Shown here piece by piece: positions 56,463 to 64,000 of a stretch of DNA of 64,000 bases. The notes under the pieces are model-generated. The model did no database searches. It saw nothing but the letters and a program-made list of their open reading frames with translations, and was not told the DNA's origin. Made by a program: the position numbers and the translations under genes. The first letter of the stretch is position 1, and every line of letters starts with the position of its first letter. This stretch comes from Ferruginibacter sp. (GTDB lineage: Bacteria; Bacteroidota; Bacteroidia; Chitinophagales; Chitinophagaceae). The stretch is from the NCBI GenBank assembly GCA_019638485.1, contig JAHBTP010000002.1, positions 124,001 through 188,000 on the forward strand, read 5' to 3'.

Positions 56463-56993
56463 ATGAACCCCTGGCATCAAGTTAGTATCGGTAATGACCA
56501 ACCCAATATGGTTCATGCCATTGTTGAAATTCCTAAAGGAACCAGAGCAAAATATGAATTAGATAAGGAGTCCGGTTTATTGCGGCTTGATAGAGTACTC
56601 TTTGCTTCTGTTTATTATCCGGCAAATTATGGGTTTATACCTCAAACACTAGGAAAGGATCACGACCCACTAGATATCTTAGTGTTGTCGCAAATCAATA
56701 TACAACCACTCTGCATTGTTAAAGCTAAAGTAATCGGTGTGATGCGGATGATTGATAATAATGAAGGTGATGATAAAATTATTGCGGTTGCTGCAGATGA
56801 TATCAGTGTTTCACATATAAATAGAGTGGAAGAATTACCACCGCATTTTGTAGCAGAATTAAGGCATTTCTTCGAAGACTATACAAAATTGGAAAAGAAA
56901 GTTGTGCAGGTAGAAGCTTTCCAAAATATTGAAATAGCCAATCAAATTATTGACGAAGCTATACATGATTATCAAGTAAAGTTTAAAAAGTAA
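56463..56993 (+). CDS. ppa: inorganic pyrophosphatase
   Basis: Family I soluble pyrophosphatase (176 residues), which pulls biosynthetic reactions forward by hydrolysing PPi. Typical parts: [35 protein letters not shown] (the metal-binding D-x-D-P-x-D site) and [22 protein letters not shown] VIGVMRMID followed by KIIAVAADD. Fluoride is a classical inhibitor of this enzyme class. It begins one base after crcB, so it shares the fluoride riboswitch; raised Ppa under fluoride would replace inhibited enzyme (inference). Confidence 0.96.
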   Translation: MNPWHQVSIGNDQPNMVHAIVEIPKGTRAKYELDKESGLLRLDRVLFASVYYPANYGFIPQTLGKDHDPLDILVLSQINIQPLCIVKAKVIGVMRMIDNNEGDDKIIAVAADDISVSHINRVEELPPHFVAELRHFFEDYTKLEKKVVQVEAFQNIEIANQIIDEAIHDYQVKFKK

Positions 56994-57111
56994 CCATTAA
57001 CGCTTTGCGAAAAAGGTGTTGTATTGTCGGTATTTTATTTCTTTATTTTTATTATTCAATGCACTTATTATTTGAACTTAGGAGTTTTGAAAAATGGGGA
57101 GGCGTGCGTTT

Positions 57112-58128
57112 TTATTTTTCATCTCTAAATTCATTGATATAAATTTTCACAAGTACTAAAAAATAGCTGATTAGCAGCGGGCCAAATACGAGGCCCATAA
57201 ACCCAAACAAGCTTAACCCTACAATTACCCCAAGCACAGTGGTAATAGGATGTATGTCGCCCATTTTTTTCATGAGGGCAAGTCGGGTTATGTAATCAAT
57301 GTTCCCGGTTATTATTATACTGTATAGGGTTAAGCCCAATGCGGGCATGGTGGCTCCTATTGAGAATTGATAAACAACTAAGGGTACCCAAATAATCATT
57401 GTACCTACCAAGGGAAAGTATGCAAATACGCCGGTAAGAAACCCCCACAAACCCCAATCGTCTATTCCAAAAATCCAATAACCAAATGTAGCAGCCAACC
57501 CTTGTACTAAACAAATAATGGGAATGCCCAATGCATTTGCTCTAACAAGAACACGAGTTTCTTGAGCTAATAAATCAATATTTGTTTTGCGTAGAGGAAT
57601 AAGTTTTAATAAATAGCTTTCCATTTTCCTTCCATTTACCAGCATATAATACAACAGGAAAAACAATATCACCAAATTGGCAATTATTGAAAGGGTACTG
57701 TTAACTAATTTGGGTATAATAGTTGAAATCCGTTTAGATATTTCCTGCATATTTTCTGAAGAAAAGATTTCAAAACCGGTGCGTGCCTTTACTGAATCTG
57801 AAAAAGTTTTTAGTGTATTAACAATAGTATCCTGGTTGTTTACCAGTGCATTGATTTTAGGGGATATTAATTGCACACTTATATAAATTGGAATAGCTAC
57901 TATTATGAGAAATAAAAAAATGAATAAAAAAGCAGTAAGCCCTTTCTTCCATTTCCTTTTAATAACTAAATTGAAGTAAGGTGTGCGACCGAGAATATAT
58001 AATGTTACCGCACCTAATATACCCGGAAAGAAAACCCCCAGATTACTTAACAAGATAATACCGAGTACAATAATGATACCTAATAGCAGAATTTGCTTTA
58101 GTCGCTCGTTAAATGAAAGGTTTATCAT
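57112..58128 (-). CDS. AI-2E/PerM family transporter
   Basis: A 338-residue polytopic permease with about eight helices, including the N-terminal pair (LLLGIIIVLGIILLSNLGVF), a periplasmic loop, and the C-terminal GVIVGLSLFGFMGLVFGPLL motif that marks the family. Members include AI-2 exporter-like and Na+/H+ antiporter-like proteins; substrate unknown. It lies 14 bases downstream of the radical SAM gene and is likely in its operon. Confidence 0.88.
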   Translation of the reverse strand: MINLSFNERLKQILLLGIIIVLGIILLSNLGVFFPGILGAVTLYILGRTPYFNLVIKRKWKKGLTAFLFIFLFLIIVAIPIYISVQLISPKINALVNNQDTIVNTLKTFSDSVKARTGFEIFSSENMQEISKRISTIIPKLVNSTLSIIANLVILFFLLYYMLVNGRKMESYLLKLIPLRKTNIDLLAQETRVLVRANALGIPIICLVQGLAATFGYWIFGIDDWGLWGFLTGVFAYFPLVGTMIIWVPLVVYQFSIGATMPALGLTLYSIIITGNIDYITRLALMKKMGDIHPITTVLGVIVGLSLFGFMGLVFGPLLISYFLVLVKIYINEFRDEK

Positions 58129-58142
58129 TTTTTCGGGTTATT

Positions 58143-59171
58143 TTATTTCCAAACAGAGGTCCCTTCGCTACAGTTAGCACAAATATCAATATTCTTTCGT
58201 CCGCGCCAAAGTGCATTTCTAAAGCGCTGATAAGCTTTTCCGTTCCATATTTCCCGGAATGAAGATTCATTGAGATCCCCCATTTTATGCTTCGCATCTT
58301 TATCAAAGCAGCAGGGTACCACCCGGCCGTCAAAGGTGATTACATTAGCATTCCACATTTTCCAACAATGGTTGGCCATTTTTTGTTTGGGAATATGATG
58401 ACCATCCCTTGTTTTTTTGTAACGACTATAACGTTCGTTTTGAGGTATTAATTGATTAGGGTCATTTTCATAATCATACACCTGCGCTGTTTTGAATCGC
58501 ACCTGATCCACACCAATTTTAGCTGCCAAGGCTTTTACATCGTCAATTTGATGCTCATTATGCCTTACTACCAAAAACTGAAAAATGATAAAAGGTGTTT
58601 TGCTTTTTAATACACGTTTCCATTTTACTATATTTTTTGATCCTTCTATTACTTTTTGTAAGTTTCCTCCTCGCCTATATTTCTCATACACCTCCTGTGT
58701 GGTTCCGTCAATAGAAATAATTAATCGGTTTAGACCACTCTCAACTGTTCTTCGAGCCATCTCATCGGTTAAATAATGTGCATTGGTTGAAGTAGCAGTG
58801 TACATTTTTTTTGCGGTGGCATATTTTACCATATCTAAAAAATTAGGGTTTAGATAGGGTTCGCCCTGGAAATAAAAGATGAGATAGAAGACTTCCTTTG
58901 ATATTTCGTTTATCGTCTTGTTGAAAAAAGCAGGAGCCAACATGCCTTTAGGGCGAGTAAATGAGCGCAATCCGCTGGGACACTCAGGGCAGCGTAAATT
59001 ACAACTTGTAGTAGGTTCAAATGAAATGGCCATCGGCATGCCCCAGGGAATAGGCTTTCGAGTTATCCTGCTTATTAAAAAACCGGAATATACTTTAAAA
59101 GCATTCCAAATTCTTCGGAACGTGAGCTTTTCAAGCATATTGAGACTATCTTGTAAATGGAAAGCAGGCAT
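58143..59171 (-). CDS. radical SAM/SPASM domain enzyme
   Basis: A 342-residue radical SAM protein. The [4Fe-4S] motif C-x3-C-x2-C is Cys57, Cys61, Cys64 (SCNLRCPEC), with GGEPYLNP-like YFQGEPYLNP and ISIDGTTQEVYEKYR of the core. The C-terminal SPASM region has CWKMW, VVPCCFDKDAKHKMGDL and ICANCSEG, binding extra clusters. The protein starts at ATG 59171 because TATCTTTG lies four bases upstream; the ATG at 59231 is beyond that promoter box. Substrate unknown; SPASM proteins often modify peptides or lipids. Confidence 0.87.
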   Translation of the reverse strand: MPAFHLQDSLNMLEKLTFRRIWNAFKVYSGFLISRITRKPIPWGMPMAISFEPTTSCNLRCPECPSGLRSFTRPKGMLAPAFFNKTINEISKEVFYLIFYFQGEPYLNPNFLDMVKYATAKKMYTATSTNAHYLTDEMARRTVESGLNRLIISIDGTTQEVYEKYRRGGNLQKVIEGSKNIVKWKRVLKSKTPFIIFQFLVVRHNEHQIDDVKALAAKIGVDQVRFKTAQVYDYENDPNQLIPQNERYSRYKKTRDGHHIPKQKMANHCWKMWNANVITFDGRVVPCCFDKDAKHKMGDLNESSFREIWNGKAYQRFRNALWRGRKNIDICANCSEGTSVWK

Positions 59172-59175
59172 TGAG

Positions 59176-59183
59176 CAAAGATA
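59176..59183 (-). promoter_or_regulatory. -7 promoter box of the radical SAM gene
   Basis: TATCTTTG on the minus strand with four bases (CTCA) before ATG 59171. It fixes the start at 59171 and excludes 59231. Confidence 0.65.
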
Positions 59184-59417
59184 ATAATTGAAGAGTAGGA
59201 TGTGCTCCTGAATTGTGCGTTTCTGTTTCAAAAAAGAGAAATGCTATGCCGTGTTTAATTCAATTTTTGACGTAGTGTTTCAACAGAAATAAAACTGAAG
59301 GTAAACACAAATGGACTTTGTTACTTATGCTTACATGATGATAACACGAGTATTGTTTTCCTGCAGATGGTTATTATAAAACCTCAAATTAATTTGAATA
59401 ACAATCCTCTTTCTATA

Positions 59418-60257
59418 TTATAAAGAGGAAGACGTTTGCGTTGAGCCGGAAATAGCGTCTATTGGGATTTGTATAGTCTTGTCGTAAAAGTGAAGTTCTT
59501 TCTTATAAAATTTCTCGTAGTTTAAAAACAGCACGTTTAATGCGATGAAATTCATTACATAAGTTCTTGTTTCAGCAGGCAGTTGGTTTTTTATATCCCA
59601 AAACCCGGCATCTTTTTTTCCTGTGCGCTCAAGACGATTCCATACATTTCCTACACCCCAATTGTAACTTGCTGCAATGAGTAAAGGGTCATTGGTAAGG
59701 TTGATACTCCTATCACGTAGATATTTCGCAGCAGCATACGTACTCTTAATAAAATTCTTTCTGTCATCTGTGGGTACATGCTTACCTTTTACAGATTTTA
59801 CTGCAGGCTTTTTTAATTCATTCAAACTTAGCGTTTTCAATCCGTATTCTTTGGCTACGTTCTCCATGAATTGCCAGTAACCAACAGCCCCTGCAGATGA
59901 AATAGCATTAGGATTGAAAGCACTTTCTAATGCTATTAATACGCAATACTCCTCAGGCACTCCGTATTTTTTAAAAATCGTTTGAATGCGAGTGAAATAT
60001 TTTTTACTCTTTTGATACATTCTAATAATATACGCTCGCCTTGATACCGAAAATTGTTCAATATAATGTAAACTGGCTTCTTCATGCGCTTTTAGTAATT
60101 CAGGAAAAACAACATTCGACTTAATTGTTTCTACACAATATTCTGTTTTGTTAGAAGCTAATAATATACCACTGGTATCCGGACTAACTGAAGCGTAGCA
60201 GTTTGATTGCAAGGATACGAAAGCAATAACAAAAAATAAATAGAAATTAATCCTCAT
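59418..60257 (-). CDS. lytic transglycosylase (MltD/SLT-like)
   Basis: A 279-residue peptidoglycan hydrolase that cleaves glycan strands to anhydromuropeptides. It has a signal peptide (about 22 residues, NCYA) and an SLT domain with the catalytic Glu111 in VLIALESAFNPNAISSAGAV, YWQFM, then ASYNWGVGNVWNRL and the C-terminal ETRTYVMNFIAL. No LysM repeats follow, unlike longer MltD. No partner in the operon. It is divergent from the T9SS aminopeptidase gene. Confidence 0.88.
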   Translation of the reverse strand: MRINFYLFFVIAFVSLQSNCYASVSPDTSGILLASNKTEYCVETIKSNVVFPELLKAHEEASLHYIEQFSVSRRAYIIRMYQKSKKYFTRIQTIFKKYGVPEEYCVLIALESAFNPNAISSAGAVGYWQFMENVAKEYGLKTLSLNELKKPAVKSVKGKHVPTDDRKNFIKSTYAAAKYLRDRSINLTNDPLLIAASYNWGVGNVWNRLERTGKKDAGFWDIKNQLPAETRTYVMNFIALNVLFLNYEKFYKKELHFYDKTIQIPIDAISGSTQTSSSL

Positions 60258-60370
60258 ATTTCTGAATAAATATTGATAGCCGGAAGAATAAAGTTTGTTC
60301 GTTAAAACGTGTGGTATAATTCGATTAACAACGTAATTTTTAAAAAAATATTGCCGAAATTACGCCTAAA

Positions 60371-60378
60371 TAATTTTC
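60371..60378 (+). promoter_or_regulatory. -7-like box before the aminopeptidase
   Basis: TAATTTTC, one base off the TAnnTTTG consensus, with four bases before the ATG at 60383, the same spacing as other leaderless genes here. Confidence 0.4.
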
Positions 60379-60382
60379 ATCA

Positions 60383-62311
60383 ATGCGTTTTTTACTTGTT
60401 CTTTTGTTAATTCCTGTAGGCTCATTTTCCCAAATTATTGGTTGTAAGACAGATGCACATGCTATTGCACAAATTGAAGGGAGACCGGAGAGAATTTTTA
60501 CTCAACTTCGCCCTACAGCTGCTACAGCAGCAATGGATGTTCACTTTTATAGGTGTTATTGGGAAGTAGATCCAACAGTTCGTAAAATATCAGGAAGTGT
60601 GGGTGTGCATTTTAAAGCGACTCTTCCATTGTCAAATGTATCTCTTGATTTGGCAGATGATTTAATAGTTGATTCGGTTAAAAAAGATGATACACAGCTT
60701 CCTTTTGTTCACGCAAATGATGCTGTAGATATTCAACTTGCTTCTCCTATTGGTATAAATGAATTTGATTCACTTACTATATTTTATCATGGTGTACCAC
60801 CAAATAATGGATTTGGCTCTTTTGTAAGAACAACCCACAGCGGTACTCCTATTCTTTGGTCTTTAAGTGAGCCTTTTGGCTCTATGGATTGGTGGCCTTG
60901 TAAAAACGGATTGGATGATAAAGCAGATTCAATTGAAGTAACGCTTGTTCATTTGGATAATCTTGTTGCAGTATCCAATGGCATGTTACAAGAACAATAT
61001 TCATTGTTAGGAAATAAAAAGGCAAGTGTATGGAAGCACCGGTATCCTATTGCTTCATATCTGGTGTGTTTTGCTGTAACTAATTTTGTTCAACTTAATC
61101 ACAGTGTGCTTTTAGATGGTGTAAATTTACCTATGATAACTTACTGTTATCCTGAAAGCGAAAATCTTTTTACTACATATTCTCCTCCAATACTTAATCA
61201 GCTAAAATTATTTCATGATTCAATATCTTCCTATCCCTTTTTAAATGAGAAGTATGGACATACCCAGTTTGGATGGGGTGGAGGTATGGAGCATCAAACA
61301 AATACTTTTTTGGTAATGCCGGATGAAGCGCTTATGGCACATGAATTAGCCCATCAGTGGTTTGGAGATATGGTTACCTGTGGCTCGTGGGAAGATGTAT
61401 GGCTTAACGAGGGTTTTGCAGAATATTTTGCCAATTTTTATATGGAAAAGGCCCATCCCGATAATATTATTTCAAATCGTAGAGATGTGGTAGAAGATAT
61501 TACCTCATTGCCTTACGGGTCAGTAAAAGTGGATGATGTAGATAACGTAAATAGAATATTCAGCGGTAGGCTTTCTTATAATAAAGGCTCCTATGTTGTT
61601 TTTATGCTTAGGTTAGTTATTGGTGATGATGCATTCTTTGCTGCATTACGGAGTTATTTTAACGACCCTGCTATACGCTATGGCTTTGCTCGCACTCCTG
61701 ATATGAAACGTCACTTAGAACAAGCAAGTGGTAAAAACCTTGACCAGTATTTTAGGCAATGGTACGAGGGTGAAGGTTACCCTTCCTTTCATGCAGAGTG
61801 GACGCCATTAGGAGCTACTCATGTTAAACTGAAAATGAGCCAAACAACATCCCACCCTTCTGTTTCATTTTATGAAACACCGATTCCATTACTGTTTAAA
61901 AATAACACACGTGAAAAAAGAGTAGTTATTAATTCAAATACTAACGGGCAGGAATACATGATTAGATTGGATTTTGTGCCTGATACAATGTTAATTGACC
62001 CGGCTTATGAATTAATTTCAAAAAATAATTCGGTTCAAAAAGTCCCATACCAATCTACCGGAAATCCCGGGTTAGAAATTTATCCCAATCCTGTATCCGG
62101 CCCACTCAATGTTACCCTGCATGATTTTGAAGGCGAAAGAGCAACTGTCATGTTGTACAATGCGGTAGGACAATTAGTTTTAAAAGAGGAATTGCCACTC
62201 ACAAACACATTTGCTTTTTGGCAGAAGAATTTATCACATCTCTCAAGTGGTGTTTACTTACTTAAAGTTATTGGTGATGGATTTTCCGCAACTAAGAAGA
62301 TAATTCGGTAA
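60383..62311 (+). CDS. M1 family metallo-aminopeptidase with T9SS sorting domain
   Basis: A secreted zinc aminopeptidase. The 642-residue protein has a signal peptide (MRFLLVLLLIPVGSFSQ), an N-terminal beta-sandwich, the M1 zinc motif HELAHQWF...E (about residue 320, H-E-x2-H-x18-E with WLNEGFAEY) and the substrate-recognition variant GGGMEHQTN in place of GAMEN. The C-terminus carries a type IX secretion signal: IYPNPVSGPLNV, LYNAVGQLVLKEEL, LSSGVYLLKV, ending in KKIIR. So it is exported by T9SS to the cell surface. Its stop overlaps the ATG of the GH25 gene (TAATG). Confidence 0.93.
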   Translation: MRFLLVLLLIPVGSFSQIIGCKTDAHAIAQIEGRPERIFTQLRPTAATAAMDVHFYRCYWEVDPTVRKISGSVGVHFKATLPLSNVSLDLADDLIVDSVKKDDTQLPFVHANDAVDIQLASPIGINEFDSLTIFYHGVPPNNGFGSFVRTTHSGTPILWSLSEPFGSMDWWPCKNGLDDKADSIEVTLVHLDNLVAVSNGMLQEQYSLLGNKKASVWKHRYPIASYLVCFAVTNFVQLNHSVLLDGVNLPMITYCYPESENLFTTYSPPILNQLKLFHDSISSYPFLNEKYGHTQFGWGGGMEHQTNTFLVMPDEALMAHELAHQWFGDMVTCGSWEDVWLNEGFAEYFANFYMEKAHPDNIISNRRDVVEDITSLPYGSVKVDDVDNVNRIFSGRLSYNKGSYVVFMLRLVIGDDAFFAALRSYFNDPAIRYGFARTPDMKRHLEQASGKNLDQYFRQWYEGEGYPSFHAEWTPLGATHVKLKMSQTTSHPSVSFYETPIPLLFKNNTREKRVVINSNTNGQEYMIRLDFVPDTMLIDPAYELISKNNSVQKVPYQSTGNPGLEIYPNPVSGPLNVTLHDFEGERATVMLYNAVGQLVLKEELPLTNTFAFWQKNLSHLSSGVYLLKVIGDGFSATKKIIR

Positions 62312-63078
62312 TGGCAACTAAAAGAAAAAAAAAGACCTGGCCGCCTATTGCTGCTGCTATTTTTTGTATTGGCATATTGTGGTTTATTATCAATTCTCTT
62401 CATAGTAGAATGGAGCAATCCGGTATGCTTACTGCAAACCCGGGCGTATGGGTTGCTGTTAACTACCCTGTTCATGGAATAGATGTAAGTCATCATCAAA
62501 GTAGGATAGATTGGCAAAAGGTTAGTTCTTCAAAAGTGAATGAGTCGAAGATTAAATTTGCTTTTATTCGTGCAACAAATGGGATTGAAAAGGAAGACAT
62601 GTATTTTGCGCGGAATTGGAAAAAGTGTAAAGAGGTGGGAATTGCCAGAGGTGCTTACCATTATTTCAGAGCAAATGAGAATGCGAACCAACAGGCTGAT
62701 TTCTTCATTCATAATGTGCAATTGCTTCCAGGTGATTTGCCGCCTGTGATAGATGTAGAAAAAACTTATGGGGTATCACAGCAGGTATTGTTAAACGGTG
62801 TAACACAATGGCTGAAGCGAATTGAAACACATTATGGGGTTACGCCTATTATCTATTCTTCTACCGGATTTTATGCGCATCATCTTGAAGGATATTTTGA
62901 TAAATATCCGTTTTGGGTGGCACATTATAATTTAGATACTAACATGCCGCGAACACAAAGAGGATGGCATTTTTGGCAACATTCTGAAACCGGAAGTATT
63001 CCGGGAATTAAAGGAGCTGTTGATTTCAATGTGTTTAATGGAAATAGTCAGGAGCTAAAAATGCTTCTTGTTCGTTAA
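62311..63078 (+). CDS. GH25 family lysozyme-like muramidase
   Basis: A 255-residue glycosyl hydrolase 25 (Chalaropsis-type lysozyme) with an N-terminal membrane anchor (PIAAAIFCIGILWFIINSL). Domain motifs: HGIDVSHHQSRIDW, FAFIRATNGIEKEDMYF, PPVIDVEKTYG (catalytic acid region), FWQHSETGSIPGI and VDFNVFNG. All expected catalytic carboxylates appear present. It overlaps the aminopeptidase gene by one base, so translation is coupled. The anchor, not a secretion signal, suggests action in the periplasm. Confidence 0.9.
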   Translation: MATKRKKKTWPPIAAAIFCIGILWFIINSLHSRMEQSGMLTANPGVWVAVNYPVHGIDVSHHQSRIDWQKVSSSKVNESKIKFAFIRATNGIEKEDMYFARNWKKCKEVGIARGAYHYFRANENANQQADFFIHNVQLLPGDLPPVIDVEKTYGVSQQVLLNGVTQWLKRIETHYGVTPIIYSSTGFYAHHLEGYFDKYPFWVAHYNLDTNMPRTQRGWHFWQHSETGSIPGIKGAVDFNVFNGNSQELKMLLVR

Positions 63079-63139
63079 GGGTTAATTGCAAGATGTGACA
63101 TAGAACATATTGAGTTTAAAGCATAGTAAGAAATCTTTC

Positions 63140-63565
63140 TTAACTGCTGTGGTCGGAAATAATTTTCCAATTACCGTTAATGTTTTTGAACAATAGAGTA
63201 AAGTGTCCAAATAGGTTTCCAATACTTCTGGTTAACATCCATTTTCCTGTTACATAATAATAGATAGGGGAGAGTTTTTTTATTTCAATAACCTCAAAAG
63301 TTAGCGTTCCCATTGATTCAGCATCCGGATAATTTTTCATATAACTGTCAAAAGTAGTTTGCCAGCCATATTTTATGCCTGTTTTACCAATAAACATTAA
63401 TGAATCATTGTTCCAGTAGCCCGACATATATGTTTTTAAGTCGCCGTTATTCCATGCGGTTTCCTGATTGGATAATATTTTTCTAATCATGGTTTCTGCT
63501 GAAGATTGAGCCTCCAAATGATAAGGAAGGAAGAAGGACACAAATAGAACAAAAAGTATGCGCAT
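63140..63565 (-). CDS. NTF2-like/SnoaL-fold protein (DUF4440-type)
   Basis: A 141-residue secreted protein with a signal peptide (MRILFVLFVSFFLPYHLEAQ) and an NTF2-like cone fold: ILSNQETAWNNGDLKTYMSG, TGIKYGWQTTFDSYMKN, VTGKWMLTR, FTLLFKNINGNWKIISDHSS. The arrangement matches DUF4440/SnoaL-like proteins; ligand unknown and no catalytic assignment made. It lies 25 bases downstream of the MerC-like gene on the same strand, so probably co-transcribed. Confidence 0.8.
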   Translation of the reverse strand: MRILFVLFVSFFLPYHLEAQSSAETMIRKILSNQETAWNNGDLKTYMSGYWNNDSLMFIGKTGIKYGWQTTFDSYMKNYPDAESMGTLTFEVIEIKKLSPIYYYVTGKWMLTRSIGNLFGHFTLLFKNINGNWKIISDHSS

Positions 63566-63590
63566 TTTTTTCTTTAAGATAAGAAAAAAA

Positions 63591-63980
63591 TTAATGAGTA
63601 TGGTGGATGGATGAACAGCGACTCTTATGGCAAAACCTGTAGTTTTGAAAATGTGCGTAAATGATAGCAGTTACAGCAAGTAGTAATAAAACAGTTTCGT
63701 AGTTGCGAAAGAATTGTTTTGCAATTAAAAAAATAGCTCCAATCGTAAATATCAATACAGGAAGTGGATTGCGGTGATGTTTAATATAACCATGCTTAAG
63801 CGCATATATCCCAATGCCAATGGCCAAAAGAATCATAAACCACTCAAATGAGGGGTCATGAATAATATTAATTCCAAAAATAGGAAGTGAACTGAGCAGC
63901 GCCGGCAGTAATGCACAGTGTATTGCACAAGCTACCGAGGTGATTATTCCCAAGCCATCCCAATTCGCCTTTAATTTCAT
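63591..63980 (-). CDS. MerC-like membrane protein
   Basis: A 129-residue protein with four hydrophobic segments and the MerC-type motif SVACAIHCALLPALL near the start, in which Cys-A-I-H-Cys is the metal-binding site. MerC moves mercuric ion in mercury-resistance operons, but Bacteroidota often carry stand-alone MerC-domain genes. The C-terminus is Cys/His-rich (FCHKSRCSSIHHTH). No merA/merR is in the window, so the metal is unknown. A promoter box lies seven bases upstream. Confidence 0.85.
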   Translation of the reverse strand: MKLKANWDGLGIITSVACAIHCALLPALLSSLPIFGINIIHDPSFEWFMILLAIGIGIYALKHGYIKHHRNPLPVLIFTIGAIFLIAKQFFRNYETVLLLLAVTAIIYAHFQNYRFCHKSRCSSIHHTH

Positions 63981-63987
63981 AAGTGGA

Positions 63988-63995
63988 CAAAAGTA
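63988..63995 (-). promoter_or_regulatory. -7 promoter box of the MerC-like gene
   Basis: TACTTTTG on the minus strand, seven bases before the ATG at 63980. Confidence 0.55.
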
Positions 63996-64000
63996 CTAAT

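Overview
This is an AT-rich bacterial chromosome segment that is almost certainly from a member of the Bacteroidota, most likely a Chitinophagales-type environmental bacterium (the order is inferred, not proven). The evidence is: promoters of the Bacteroidota type (TAnnTTTG at -7) directly in front of many genes; an M1 aminopeptidase with a type IX secretion C-terminal sorting domain; a TamB plus lipoprotein TamL pair; an S46 dipeptidyl-peptidase; SusC-era TonB-dependent receptors; and a HYC-CC-PP small protein. No phage, plasmid or CRISPR array is visible. Most of the window is ordinary housekeeping chromosome with one short accessory patch at about 34.3-37.2 kb.

Layout. 1-4.4 kb: infB (cut by the left edge), a SurA-like periplasmic isomerase, hflX. 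4.5-12.8 kb: a BtuB-like TonB receptor, a P-type cation ATPase, tRNA-Asn, then a metal-linked TonB receptor with an N-terminal HMA domain and its HYC partner. 13-20.3 kb: delta-60 repeat protein, nitrilase-type amidase, S41 peptidase lipoprotein, thiL-suhB operon and a divergent glycosyltransferase. 20.5-26.4 kb: two small unknown genes, an aminotransferase, adk, a DUF1569 protein, and a paaZ plus enoyl-CoA hydratase pair. 26.6-34.1 kb: tamB-tamL. 34.3-37.2 kb: a YtxH/holin/127-aa stress-type cluster whose holin gene is frameshifted, a Y1 transposase cut off just after its catalytic tyrosine, a perfect 40-bp palindrome and a 23-unit tandem array. 37.2-40.9 kb: a two-component set (stand-alone receiver, NtrC-type sigma-54 activator, PAS histidine kinase with a degenerate receiver).

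41.8-49.4 kb: S46 peptidase, a GH3-LysE-unknown-mtgA operon, an nadR-like kinase plus pnuC operon for nicotinamide riboside salvage, and an Nfu-type Fe-S protein. 49.5-55.8 kb: uvrD with a lipocalin-like partner, a cupredoxin lipoprotein, and rpoN followed by a PAP2-like membrane protein. 56-57 kb: a fluoride riboswitch in front of crcB-ppa, pairing a fluoride channel with a fluoride-sensitive enzyme. 57-64 kb: AI-2E family permease, radical SAM/SPASM enzyme, lytic transglycosylase, T9SS aminopeptidase coupled to a GH25 lysozyme, an NTF2-like protein and a MerC-like protein.

Three things tie the window together. First, in at least six genes the -7 box ends exactly four bases before the start codon, implying leaderless mRNAs, and this fixes several start codons. 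Second, many convergent gene pairs touch or overlap at their 3' ends. Third, the most interesting local systems are the fluoride operon and the transposase-palindrome-tandem array patch.
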